Source: Simmondsia chinensis
Taxonomy: Eukaryota; Streptophyta; Magnoliopsida; Caryophyllales; Simmondsiaceae
Length of the DNA stretch: 64,000 nt
Direction of reading: 5' to 3'
Assembly (NCBI GenBank): GCA_018398585.1
Contig: JAGTTD010000005.1
Location: 13,753,355 to 13,817,354 of the forward strand
Under the pieces are notes generated by a model. The model was not told the DNA's origin, searched no databases, and saw only the letters and a list, made by a program, of their open reading frames with translations. A program made the position numbers and the translations under genes. Below, in pieces: positions 11,246 through 22,074 of this stretch (the first letter of the stretch is position 1; every line of letters begins with the position of its first letter).

Positions 11246-12227
11246 TGTTTATGATGAATTTAATCAGTGTGTTTATTATAATATTTGAGTTAGATTTGAG
11301 GTGCAGTTCGTTAGGATGATCTAAACTCAAGCTCCAGCTGCATGCTCGAATTGATATTTTCTGCAAGATCAAACAAATGGTTAAAGGGACCTGCAATATA
11401 ATTGAGAAGCTTGCTATTGTAGATAGGCAAGAAAGTTATATAGGTAATTATTGTATAAAATCTGATAACAATAAACTCTAAGGATTGATGGTTATACCAA
11501 TTTTAGATTATACGATTAATACTTACTCACCCAATACTTAAATATCGGGTACTTGTTGACCTGGTGCTACAAGTATAATGAGCAAGTAATTATCGTAAGA
11601 AAGTCGGATAATAATAAACTAAACTTAAATTAGAAAATCGAACCACGAAATGCCATTTATGCAAATTGAACCAGGTGCTCCCCGCCCCGCCGGCCACGCC
11701 ACTCCCCGCCGCCGCCGCCACAAAAAAAAAAAACTGTTTCTTTCAGATTGAAGGAAAGAAGCTCCGTTGGAGCTTAAAAAGCGGACGAATTCAGGTTTTC
11801 CTCCATCAGAGCCTCCTCTCTCGAGTAATATCCATTCAAGTTTTTGGCCGATCTTATGTTAAGTATTTTATGCTTATTTACTTATTAGCCTATTCGTCCA
11901 GCTAGTTTTTTATTTTTATTTTTTATCATATCCTTTTAAGGGCTTCCAAAAATTATTTTGATGATCCTATTAATTTGCTAACTCTTCATTACTATGTTTA
12001 TTTATTACCTACCTTTATTATTATTTTATGCGATTGATATTGACTTGAGTGTCGGAGGGATTTCCTGTGGGTTACCCCACGGGCCTTCTAACCGTTTATT
12101 TAGTCTTACAGGAAATGTCAAGTCAGGCATATAGTTAAAACTTAAGTTTAGATCATCCTAACAAAATCTAGCTCAAACGTAACTCATATATGATGAATAA
12201 GCACACTGTTCAAATTCATTGTAAACA
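11246..12227. mobile_element. 982-bp LTR-like insert with long terminal inverted repeats
   Basis: It starts TGTTTATGATGAATTT and ends AAATTCATTGTAAACA. The inverted similarity continues inward for roughly 100-160 bp (for example GTTAGGATGATCTAAACT at the left and its complement near 12150). The interior matches the Tat-like LTR at 22630-23752 in two blocks: 11385-11660 with 22746-22990, and 12000-12227 with 23512-23752. The insert interrupts copia RT/RNase H coding sequence, which proves it is an insertion. No clear target-site duplication remains (GCTAA versus ACTCC). It may be a solo LTR of a Tat-like element, or a TIR element. Confidence 0.6.
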
Positions 12228-12239
12228 ACTCCTACTACA

Positions 12240-13110
12240 AATGTATAGGTAATCCCTACTCATGCACTCTCACTCTTTTGTGGTATAAGGACAGTCCTCT
12301 TAATTGAGAACATTTCTGATTCCTATGACTAGGAAACCTTGGAATTTTTAATGCAATACCCTTGAGTATGATATCTATGTGTGTGGATTGGAATAAACCA
12401 AGCACCCTTCTTCTTCTATCTCTATAGAGTTTTAGGCCCAAAATATAGGATGCTTCTCCCAAATCATTTATAAAGAAACTATTAGATAGCTAAACCTTCA
12501 TATTATGTAGTATTGGATATCATTGCTTATGAGGAGATTGTCATACGCATACAATGTGAAGAATGTGACAGTGCTCCCACTCACCTTTTGTACTTCTAGG
12601 GTTCCTCTTTAATTTTAAGAAAATCAAAATTTTCATTAGTCTTATTAAGGAGAATGTACCAGCTCCAAGAAGCTAATCGTAGCCCATATGAGTACTTTTA
12701 GAGCTTGCGTACTTATTACGATTAACAAGTGTGATGAAGCCTTCAATTTATGTCATCTACACATCTTCCTCTAAATTACCTTTTCGAACGACTATTTGAC
12801 ATCCATTTTCCAAATTTTATACTCACAGTATGCAACAATAACAAGCAGAATCCGAATGGCCTTCAACATTGCTACAGGGGAAGACGTTTCGTCATAGTCA
12901 ACACCTTGTCTTTCATGATAGCCTTTTGTAACAAGATGAGCTTGGTAGGTTTTTATTATGGGGTTTATATTTGTTGAGGGTTTAACCAAAGTCAAATAAT
13001 ATACCCTCATGGATTCTATTTTTGATTCCATGGCATCGAGTAATTTCTTAGATTCTGAACCTTGTATAGCCTCTTGATAAGTAATGGGGTTATCATCTTC
13101 ATGAACCACT
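12240..13110 (-). pseudogene. copia reverse transcriptase fragments (element C)
   Basis: The 12792-13109 frame reads PITYQEAIQGSESKKLLDAMESKIESM, then LVTKGYHERQGVDYDETSSPVAMLKAIRILL and KIWKMDVK, the N-terminal half of copia RT. The 12256-12462 frame reads MGEASYILGLKLYRDRRRRVLGLFQSTHIDIILK, the C-terminal RT block. The region between, which should hold YVDD, is broken. A degenerate IPYTFVVGV follows just before the insert at 12227. Confidence 0.8.
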
Positions 13111-13469
13111 TCATCTGCTCTATCATCCTATACTATCATGCCATAGTACCTCTCAATTGATGCAGTGCTATTTGGGACCTTCTCATGATCATATGTACTT
13201 CAATTATGGGTACCAACTCTTGTAGCTAACTCGCACGTTCTTGGATCTCTTTGAATTTTATCAAGTTCTACCTTGCATCCTTTTGTGCCTTCTTGTAAGA
13301 ACTTTTGTTTTTTGCCAAGAAGATACCCGTCCTGGCCATGAGGACTTTCAAGGCAATTGGATAGTAGAAATAATATCTTATTATCTCCTCAATGCTCCAA
13401 GCTTATTTGACTCTGGTCTCTTGAAATATGACGAGCATCCACATACTCTTATGTGTACTAGGTAAGGTC

Positions 13470-13990
13470 AACATCCCTTTTATATCTCATATGGTGTCTT
13501 GGAGACAATTTCGTGGAACCTTGTTCGACAAATATGCAACCAATTCAACAAGCATAGCCCTAGAGAGAAATAGGAAGATTAGTGGAATATGTCTTAGAAC
13601 TAACCATGTGTGGTAGGGTTCATTCCTTAGTTTTGACACTCCATCATTTCCTTCAAGATGACTACTTGATTCTTAACTAAGGTATTCACCTCCTCAATTT
13701 GACTGAGGCGTTTTAATAAACTTGCCGGTCTGTTTCTATACTTCATCACATAAGCTCTTGACCATTTCAAAAGCTTCATATTGTGCATCAGAAGAGATAC
13801 AAACCCATACCTAGAGGTAACATTAGAAATAGGTAATAAAGTATGAACATCCTCCTTTAGCTAGCGAGGTTATAGGTCCATATGCATTGGTATGTACTAA
13901 TGCCGACAACTTTATAGCCCTTTCTCCCCACTTCCCATAAATGGAAGTTCGGTCATTTTACCTAGGAGGCAAGATTTGCAAATAGGATAT
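13470..13990 (-). pseudogene. copia integrase fragment (element C)
   Basis: Reading the minus strand from 13984: CKSCLLGKMTELPFMG, then ERAIKLSALVHTNAYGPITSLAKGG and SYFITYF. This is the pre-integrase knuckle end followed by the start of the integrase core (usually CE-CL-GKMTK-PF, L-L-HSDVCGP, GG--YFITFTDD). The first catalytic Asp is replaced by Asn (HTNAYGP). Weaker matches continue to about 13470. Confidence 0.7.
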
Positions 13991-14099
13991 AATTCGTAAT
14001 AATCAAAGTCCTTGTTGATAAACTTGCTTACCTGACCCTCATTGATATGACCAAGTCTACAGAGCCAGAGATATTACTTCATACCTTTCGTCATCCCTC

Positions 14100-15290
14100 T
14101 TCCAATTATGATCATTACAAACGTGCATGGTTGGCTTAACTTGTGGTAAAATATAAACTCCGAAATGTAAACACCAATCAAATATAGTCATTACCATCAT
14201 AAAACAAACACGAATTATTTTTAATAGGAATAATATATTGATCTCTATCTAAAGCAGAAAATTGAAATAATGTTCTTAAAAGAACTTGAAACCTAATGAC
14301 AATCTTCAAAAGTTTATGTATTTCCACTGGGCATAAGTAAATAATATGTCCCTACAACTAAGGCGGCAATGTTTGCTCCATTCCCACTTGCAAGTTCATC
14401 TGTCATCTTTGTCAATCTTCTACTGACAAGTACTCCCTACAACAAATTACAAATGTGAGAGTTACCCTTAGTATCCAAAATCCAAGTAGAAGAATCAATA
14501 ACCGAAAGGGAATAATTTATATTGTATAAATACCTTTTCCCACAACTTCTCCTTGTTTCGTTACTTTCAATGAAGCATGATACTCCTTACAATTCTTCTT
14601 CCAAAGCCTTTTCTTTTTTAAGGGAAACACTCTATATTTGATAGGTCTATCTTCTTAAGCATATTGGTCATACCACTCCTAGGCTAGAAGAACTATTTTT
14701 TTCCCTTTTTTTTTTCCTCAACATATTTCCCTTTTACTTAGAAGAGCCAATTAATAGCACTTGACCCATTTTATTACCTCATTTGAGCTCCATGGCTCTT
14801 AAGCACATTCAACAACTCTAAGAGGCTAATGTCTATCTTACTCATACGTTAATTCAAAACAAAATGAGGAAATGACTCAAGTAAGGACTGAAGGACAAAA
14901 TATTGTGACAATTAACAGTCCATGATACTCCATGCTCACAAGTCGTTCAAACAAATCAATCTTCCTAGGAACATGGATTAAGGTACCCGCAGTCATCTTC
15001 TTTCCAAATAGTCTTAGATATCTCATACATAGATGAGCAACTTTATGCTCCAAACCACTCTAGTAATCATGTTCAAAAAAAAAAAAAAAAAAAAAACCCA
15101 CTCTAGTAAGTAGCAAATAATGCCATTAGTGGTCAATTCCTCATGTTTCCTTTTTCTCATGTTTCCTTTGCAGCTTAAGAACCATCCCAGGAAGCATAAC
15201 GCACTACACTTGCAAGCTATCATCATAAGACTTGTGCTAAGTATGAAATTCAGGTCTTGATGATTCCCTTGAGCTTATAAGGCGCTACTT
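14100..15290 (-). pseudogene. copia gag-protease fragments (element C)
   Basis: This stretch aligns over its whole length with 1-1190 (fragment A). Examples are the TCCCTACAACTAAGG block near 14351 against TCCCTACAGCTAAGG near 262, and the ACTCCTTACAATT block near 14592 against the same near 492. By that alignment it contains the protease remnant near 14340-14520, the knuckle near 14560-14640, and gag further up. No frame stays open. A T/A-rich run, with (A)n near 15076, interrupts it. Confidence 0.6.
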
Positions 15291-15296
15291 TTCTAT

Positions 15297-16733
15297 TAAT
15301 GCTACTTGGCGTTCACTTAGCAAGTGCACTAAGTCGTATCAAGTAATACAGAGTGAGTAGAATATTGTTTCCATGAGGATGCTCATTAATGAGTACCAAA
15401 ATTAGTATCATTAGCACTATTTAAAAAACCGAAAATTGAAGTTTTTGATATGAAACAAAACAAAATGAAAAAGAACAAAAATGGTTACTGATTTTATGAA
15501 AGGTACATGCTAATTTTCAATGATTTTTATAATTTAATAAGATCCAAAGCATCCAATTTCACCTAGCTGCATCAATACGCCTTTCTATTCTTGATATTCA
15601 AGTTGTTATTACGTATTGATGGTCGAAAATCCTAATTTACTGAATATTTTCTCTCGAGCAACATTTAGCATACTCTTTACATATTAACTCATCAATCTCT
15701 TGCACGAATTTAAATAAGAAAAGAGTTTTGAAGATCTATGGTTTTCACTTAAGACCACACAAATCGCGATAATCTATCTCTAGCATTCGCTCAATTAATG
15801 ATGTTTATCACTTTAACATTCATCATAAATCTCCTCTTGGACTCATATGAATTGTTATAGGCTTTGGATGGTGATCAAGCATTCAAAACTCACGAAGAAC
15901 AATGATACACACTCAAACAGCGCAATAAACAAACTTTGAATACGTTGAATTAGAAAAAAGCGTATATTACAACTTAGGCTACATCGTAGCCTTTGAAAAA
16001 CAAAATTAGTTCATGGTAAACATAATATAAATCAAAATTAAGGAAAAATTCATGAACTTAAAGAAGGAAAGGATAGAAAAGAACCTGAAATTGAAAAATT
16101 AAAAACCAAATTCTTTCTTTTCGCACCCTTCCTCTTCTGTTCAAATTTCTACCTATGTTTCTACTCTGTTTTTGGTTTTGTGTTTTGAATGAATTGATGC
16201 TAAAGGACCTCCCAAACACTCCTATATATAGTACTTGAGGTTTTAGTTTCAAAAAATAAAAAAATACATCAAGTTCATTCTTATTTGTTCATTATGCCGC
16301 CCATTGCTGCTTATTGCCAACAAGTTGCTGTTTTTTTAGTTTTTCCTGCTTTGCACCTCCCAAAATCAGCTCTTACATCACCATGAACATGTTCCGAAGT
16401 GTACAACGCATCCTTGCTTTTTATTTGTGCATTTTTCCACCCATTTTTGCTTGCTGAAATGAATGTACATGTTCTTGATGTGTTCTCGCTTGACTTAGTG
16501 AAATGTTGCGTTTTGCCCAACTTTTTACTTTTGTTTGATATATCTTACATTCACTTGTTGATGTTGATGATAAAACCTAGTAAGATTTAGCATAGAATGA
16601 GCATTTTTGAAAGAAAATAACAATAGAAGCGAAAAGGAGTAAAAGTTAACAAAAGCAATAAAAGTTTGATGTAAATTAGTTTGAAAATGAATCTAAATGA
16701 TATGAATAATTATATATTAAATTTGACTTATCA
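15297..16733 (-). repeat. 3' LTR of the Athila-like element
   Basis: 1437 bp. On the minus strand it begins TGATAAGTCAAATTTAA right after the polypurine tract and ends near AGCATTA, corresponding to AGCATCA in the 5' LTR. It matches 21322-22074 in direct orientation (AGCAAGTGCACTAAGTCGTA, GAAGTTTTTGATATGAAAC) and 17630-19037 in inverted orientation. The short ORFs in it have no domain. Confidence 0.8.
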
Positions 16734-16749
16734 AAATGCCCCCAAACTT
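16734..16749 (-). other. polypurine tract of the Athila-like element
   Basis: The complement of the plus-strand sequence reads AAGTTTGGGGGCATTT and directly precedes the TGATAAG start of the 3' LTR. It is the expected primer for plus-strand DNA synthesis. Confidence 0.7.
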
Positions 16750-17124
16750 AAATCTTGCTTGTTCTCAAGCAAGGATAAACATTAAAGAGTTGGATCACAT
16801 GCTTTTTAAGAATTTTTAACACAATTCAAAGCAAGACTGCTTCTATTAGAATGATTGGGGCTTAAAGTTTAATATTCTAAAGGCAAAACAATTTTTCTAA
16901 GAAAAAACCCATCAATCGCCTAGGTAACGGAATTCAACGGTTTTCTAAGCAAATTAAGTTTATTATTTCTTTCTAATATCTAGACATTCAAACTGAATAG
17001 ATGACAAAAGTCATGCCATTCATGACAAGACTTCTCAAGTATGCCCAGGACTGAATGTTATTCACAAAATTTTTTCTTTTCTTCTTTTTATTTATTTATT
17101 GATGAGGGATTGATCTGCCCCCTG

Positions 17125-17415
17125 TCAACCGCAGCCCATGAGTATATCTTCAGTGAGAATCAAACTCCTGACCCCTGGACGATGACCACAAGGGTAAGAG
17201 AAGCCACCACTGAGACGCCCTCAATATGACCGTGTGATTATATCTTCAGTGAAAATCAAACTTCTAACCCCTGGACGATGGCTGCATGGGTAAGAGAAGT
17301 TACCACTGAAACGCCCTCATTATGACTTCACGAGTATTTCTTCAGCAAGAATCAAACTCCTAAACCCTAGGTGATGACCGAATGGGTAAGAGAAGCCACC
17401 ACTGAGACGCCCTCA
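17125..17415. repeat. three tandem copies of a 96-bp unit
   Basis: The landmark ACGCCCTCA occurs at 17215, 17311 and 17407, giving a period of 96 bp each time. Each unit contains ATCTTCAGTGA-AATCAAACT-CT, then CCTGGACGATG, GGGTAAGAGAAG and ACCACTGA. It lies in the interior of the Athila-like element, between the polypurine tract and the solo LTR. Confidence 0.9.
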
Positions 17416-17629
17416 TGATGGGCGGCACATATCTTAAAATGTTTAAATTGGAGAGCAGTGCTTAGAGATGGTTGCCTCATTTTCTCTTTTTTTTTCCATA
17501 ATTTTCTTTAGACTTAGGCATAACCCTTTAAAAGCTATTATGCAAATGATAATCTTATATGCAATTCGTCAAATTTGAGCATGTTTTAATCAAAAAGAAA
17601 AGTAAAACAACCATGCTAACTAGTGAACT

Positions 17630-19037
17630 TGATAAATCTAATTTAGTTATTCGTATCATTTTGATTCATTTTCAAACCATTTTACATCAAACTTTTATTG
17701 TTATTGCTCGCTTTTGCGCTTTTTTGCTCCTATCGTTATTTTCTTACAAAAATGCTCATTTTATGCTAATTCTTGCTAGGTTTTATCATCAACATCAATA
17801 ATTAAATGCAAGATGCATCAAGCAAAAGCAAGAAATGGGCTAAACACATCAATCTACACGGCTAAAACAAGGATGAACAATAAACTTGTACAATTTGTTA
17901 CAATTTGCATATTTGGGTGGCAAAATGGACAAATCAAAGGCAAGGATGCTTTGTACACTTCAAGATCATGTTCATGGTGATGTCAAGACTGAATTTGGGA
18001 GGTTGAAAGAAGAAAAACGAAGCAAAAACAGTAACTTGATGCAAAAGCTGAAGGTGGGTGGCAATGGGTGGCAAGATGAACAAATAAGAATGAAGCTTAT
18101 GTAATTTTTTATTTCCTGTAATTCTAACCTCAAATACTATAAATAGGCATGTTAGGGAAGGATTTTATCATCAAATCATCCAAAAAAAAAAAAAACCAAT
18201 ACAAAGTAGAGAAAAAGATAGGAAAATCGAGAGGAAGAAAAAAGAAGAAAGGAAGGAAAGTTTGGTTTGTAATTTTGCATTTTTAAGTTCTTTCTATCCT
18301 TTTCTTCTTCAAAGTTCATGGATTTTGTCTTATTTTTTCTTTTATTATGTATACCATGAACTAATTTTGTCTTTCCAAGGCTACGATGTAGCCTAAATTA
18401 TAATATACGCTCTTTTCTAATTCAACGTATTCAAAGTTTGTTTATTACGCTGTTTGAGGGTTTATCATTGTTTTTCATGAGTTTTGAATGCTTGATCACC
18501 ATTCAAAGCCTATAATGATTCATAATGATTTCCAGAGAAGATTTATGATGAATACTAAAGTAATAAATTGAGCGAATTCCAAAGATAGATTAACGCGATT
18601 TGTGTGGTCTTAAATGAAAATCATAGATCTTCAAACTCTTTTCTTATTTAAATTCGTGCAAGATATTGATGAGTTGATATGTAAAAGACCATGCGAAATG
18701 TTGCTCAATAGAGAATATTTAGAAAATTAGAGTTTTCGACCATCAACACGTAATAACAACTTGAATATCGAGAATAGAAAGGCATATTGGTGCAACTTGG
18801 TGAAATCGTATGTCTTGGATCTTATTAAATTATAAAAATCAATAAAATTAGTAACCTTTCAAAAGAAAAGCGGTAACCATTTTTGTTCTTTTTCATTTTG
18901 TTTTGTTTCATGTTAAAAACATCAATTTTCGTCTTTCAAATAGTACTGAAGCTATTACTTTCGGTACTCATTTAATAATCAATCCTCGTGGGAACGATAC
19001 TTTACTTACTTTGTAAGCAAACACCAAGTAAGCATAA
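17630..19037 (+). repeat. solo LTR of the Athila-like family, TSD GAACT
   Basis: 1408 bp, starting TGATAAATCTAATTTAG and ending AGCATAA, in the opposite orientation to the host element. Perfect GAACT copies flank it at 17625-17629 and 19038-19042. No polypurine tract or primer binding site adjoins it, so it is a solo LTR left by LTR-LTR recombination. Together with 15297-16733 it forms a long inverted repeat with a spacer of about 0.9 kb. Confidence 0.85.
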
Positions 19038-19999
19038 GAACTCAAACAATATGGTTTTATTAAGATAGTGCCTTAGAATAGATATTGTTATACAATTAAA
19101 ACACAAGAGTAATTGATTCTCAGATTATTCAAGTCTGATCAAAGCAAATGAGTTAAGAAGAGTAGAAAATTGCCTAAAAAGTACGATGATAAGATCTCAA
19201 ATTATTTTTTTTATGGTTCAAAATATGCAAGAAAATTTTAAAAGACTACTGATTTAAGCTATAGAAAATAAAAAATCTTTTTGTTGGCCGACACTATCTA
19301 CATCCCCATATAAAGGCTCCGAACTCTGGGAGGTACTAAAGCCAACTCTAAAAAATAAAATACAACTAGACACTAAAATGTTTTGAAAAATGTTTTTTAA
19401 AAATAAGAAAAAATTGTGACAAAATGTCTCTCCCACCCCCAAATTTAAAGTTAACATTGTCCTCAATATTAAAAAAAATATAAGAAACGAAGCAGTAGGT
19501 GAGAAATAGTTCTCAGGTTTGGGGATTTCATTAGATGGTGAATGTTGTCATCAAGCTACTCCCAAAATTATTTTAAAAAACCTGTTGAACAAAATGTACA
19601 AAAATATTAGGGAAAAAAAAATTAAAGGAAATTAAAAGAAAAGAAGTAAGGAAATGAAAACTTGGGTTGCCTCCCAAGAAGCGTTTAAGTTATAGTCGTT
19701 AGATTGACTTTCTGATGATGTTCTATCCTGTATCCTGAAGGAGAATGGAGTTTCCTCCATCCACCCTCAATGACCATCTCCTTTCGTGGATCTTCTTTGT
19801 GCCCTTCTTTACACGACCACCTCCTCCTTCTCTAACGAGGGGATCCTTGAAATGTGCCACGACTTGAATTTCTTTTTCGGATCTTTTCTGCAATTTTTCA
19901 CTTAGTCATCCTTGGCTCCGAAGGAATCTGACTTCGTTAAACAAGTCTGACACTCAATTTCGATCATTGGTGGTAGTGGGTCGGTCAAGATAGGTTTGG

Positions 20000-20660
20000 T
20001 CATCAGTAGCAATGAGTCAATCAAGAGGGTTATGTCACATTAAGGTGGTTCTTCTAATGTGTCCCCATCCCTCAATGCTATCGCATTGGTTTGTTCCTCT
20101 TGGTTGGTGATGATATGGCAAGGTGTGGCATCTTTGGACCTCTCAGAAAGTTATTCTAATGTAGCCCCTAATCGAGTTTCTATATTTCAGATGAAGGCTT
20201 CTTGGTTTCTACAGATAGCCCTAATTTCTTGAGTAAAATTTGCGCTATCCTACATGAACTCCCTAAGCGTCTCTTCTAAGTCATATTTCTTTTCTTGAGG
20301 TGGATAATTGGATGACCAAGATGCTTCATGATGGTTCGAAGAAAAGTTAGAAATGTTCATCCATCCTTGACTGTAGGTCCTGGAGTAAGGGTTGTATTCG
20401 GCTTTTTGATAATTTGACATGTAGTTTTCTTTTTCAAAGCCCAATAAGGAAAAAGTGTCACCTACTTGGTATTCCATACTAGCATGGTTACCTATGCAAA
20501 ATTCACATCTAGGAGTATGAACAACTTTGGCACTTTTGTTATCCAGTTGTTTTTGAATTAGTGACTGTTGAGCAGATAACATATTAATTTCATGAATTCA
20601 TAGTTATGTTCTTCGTATAGTTTGATATTGAGGTCTCATATAATTGTTGTATGCCATGAT
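20000..20660 (-). pseudogene. Athila-type gag fragment
   Basis: The 20250-20582 frame (110 aa) reads MLSAQQSLIQKQLD, a zinc-knuckle-like CEFCIGNHASMEY with the last Cys changed to Tyr, NYQKAEYNPYSRTYSQGW, then PPQEKKYDLEETLREFM. This order is typical of the C-terminal half of Athila gag. Below a stop at 20250, broken frames continue with NQEAFIRNIETRLGA and NAIALRDG, matching the usual QIGQ-A---L--R- and -AITLRSG region that leads into the protease. The N-terminal half of gag is absent, and the sequence goes straight into the leader. Confidence 0.75.
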
Positions 20661-20769
20661 CTCTAGCAGAACTGTATTAAATTTTTAGAAAAGAAAAGAA
20701 AAGAAAACTTAAAAGGCAAAATAAAGGTAAAAATAATGAGAAAGTATAAAAATAAAACACGTCAACACA

Positions 20770-21088
20770 AAACTTTAACAAAAACTAAATTTTAGGGGGC
20801 CGGAGGGGTAGTAATACCAAATATTTTGAAAAACTTAAAAACACAAACTTAACTTTGAAAAATTTATCTAGGTGAATTAAAAAGTTAAAAGAAAGATAAA
20901 ATTAATAAGAAAAACTTAAAAATACAACAATCTAATACAAAAACTTAACAAAAACCATATTTTGGTAGGGGGGGTGGGGGGAACTTTTTTCAAAGTGAAT
21001 TTATAAGTAAAAGAAAGTTTAAAATGAATAGAAAACATAAAAAAATAACAAAATAACACAAATTTAACATAACTTCACAAAAACACAA

Positions 21089-21134
<46 letters not shown>
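20770..21134. repeat. G-rich leader repeats ending in G35
   Basis: Three related segments each have A/T-rich sequence containing an AACTTAACAAAAAC-like or ACTTCACAAAAACACAAA-like motif followed by a G-rich core. The cores are at 20797-20812 (broken by CC and A), 20966-20981 (broken by one T) and 21100-21134 (35 uninterrupted G). Spacing is about 130-170 bp. They lie between gag and the primer binding site, the leader of the Athila-like element. Confidence 0.7.
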
Positions 21135-21135
<1 letters not shown>

Positions 21136-21297
21136 GTATGAATTTAAAAAAAAAAGAACTTCACAAATTAAATAGAGTGAATAAAATGAATGAAAAATAT
21201 TATTCTTCAAATATAAAAAAAATTTACAAGTTTTTACAAAACAACTTCAAATTAGTACCAAAATTAGCTGGAATCGATATCACTCAAATAAGAACAA

Positions 21298-21315
21298 TCC
21301 TCGGTAACAGCCCCA
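21298..21315 (-). other. tRNA-Asp-type primer binding site
   Basis: The plus strand reads TCCTCGGTAACAGCCCCA. The complement matches the tRNA-Asp-type site TGGCGCCGTTGCCGGGGA at 14 of 18 positions, and it ends 6 bp from the TGATGCTGC edge of the 5' LTR. Athila elements commonly use this primer. Confidence 0.7.
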
Positions 21316-21321
21316 AAAACT

Positions 21322-22074
21322 TGATGCTGCTTGGCATTTGCTTAGCAAGTGCACTAAGTCGTATCAAGTGATATAGAGTGATTAGAGTATCGTTCCCACG
21401 AGGATTGCTTATTGAAAGAGTACCGAAATTAGCAGCTTTAGCACTATTTGAAAGATAGAAAATTGAAGTTTTTGATATGAAACAAAACAAAATAAAAAAG
21501 AACAAAATGGTAACTAATTTTATGAAATATATACAGATTTTAGATTATTTTTATAATTTAATAAGATCCAAAGCATTCGATTTTACTTAGTTGCATCAAT
21601 ACGCCTTTCTATTTTCGATATTCAAATTGTTATTATGTGATGACGGTCGAAAACCATAATTTGCTAAATATTCTCTCTCGAGCAAAATTTAGCATGCTCC
21701 TTTACATATTAAATCATAAACCTCTTGCATGAATCTAAATAAGAAAATATTTTTGAAGATCCATGATTTTCACTTAAGACCACACAAATTGCGTTAATCT
21801 ACCTCTAGCATTCGCCCAATTTGTGGTGTTTATCACCTTAGCATTCATCACAAAGCTCCTCTTGGACTCACTATAATCATTAGAGGCTTTGAATGGTGAT
21901 CAAGCTTTCAAAACGCATGAAGAATAATGATAAACACTCAAACAGCGCATAAACAAACTTTAAATACGTTGATTTTAAAAAAGCGTATATTACAATTTAG
22001 GCTACATCATAGGCATGGAAAGACAAAATTAGTTCATAGTAAACATAATATAAATCAAAACTTAGACAAAATCC
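21322..22074 (-). repeat. 5' LTR of the Athila-like element, truncated
   Basis: It begins (plus strand) TGATGCTGCTTGGC and matches the first half of 15297-16733 until about 22074 (TAGACAAAATCC), where the similarity stops. The promoter-side (U3) half is missing, so the far end of the element and its target-site duplication are lost. Confidence 0.8.

Larger units (their letters stand above)
10644..15296 (-). mobile_element. decayed copia element C, split by a nested insert
   Basis: On the minus strand from 15296 down I can follow gag, zinc knuckle, protease, pre-integrase, integrase, RT and RNase H in copia order. The sequence ends near 10648-10660 in ATCTCCAACTTGT, the complement of a polypurine tract (ACAAGTTGGAGAT). 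A 982-bp insert at 11246-12227 splits the RT end from RNase H. At the high end the element is cut by the Athila-like LTR: in copy A the same leader sequence continues (CTATTACATAG near 1136), whereas here it stops at TCTAT and the LTR begins. The 5' LTR and primer binding site of C are not visible. Confidence 0.75.
15297..22074 (-). mobile_element. internally deleted Athila-like Ty3/gypsy element
   Basis: A minus-strand LTR element: 3' LTR at 15297-16733, polypurine tract at 16734-16749, primer binding site at 21298-21315 and a truncated 5' LTR at 21322-22074. The interior has a gag fragment of the Athila type at about 20000-20660, G-rich leader repeats at 20770-21134, and, at 19661-19710, the complement of the motif that usually follows coding sequence in Athila elements (CTTCTTGGGAGGCAACCCAA). 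No protease, RT or integrase is present, so the element could only have moved with help. A solo LTR of the same family is nested inside in the opposite orientation. The element sits in copia C; TCTAT before 15297 may be half of its target-site duplication. Confidence 0.75.

Noticed and set aside
21100..21134. G35 as a polypurine tract
   Set aside because: It lies beside the primer binding site end of the element; the true tract adjoins the 3' LTR at 16734-16749.
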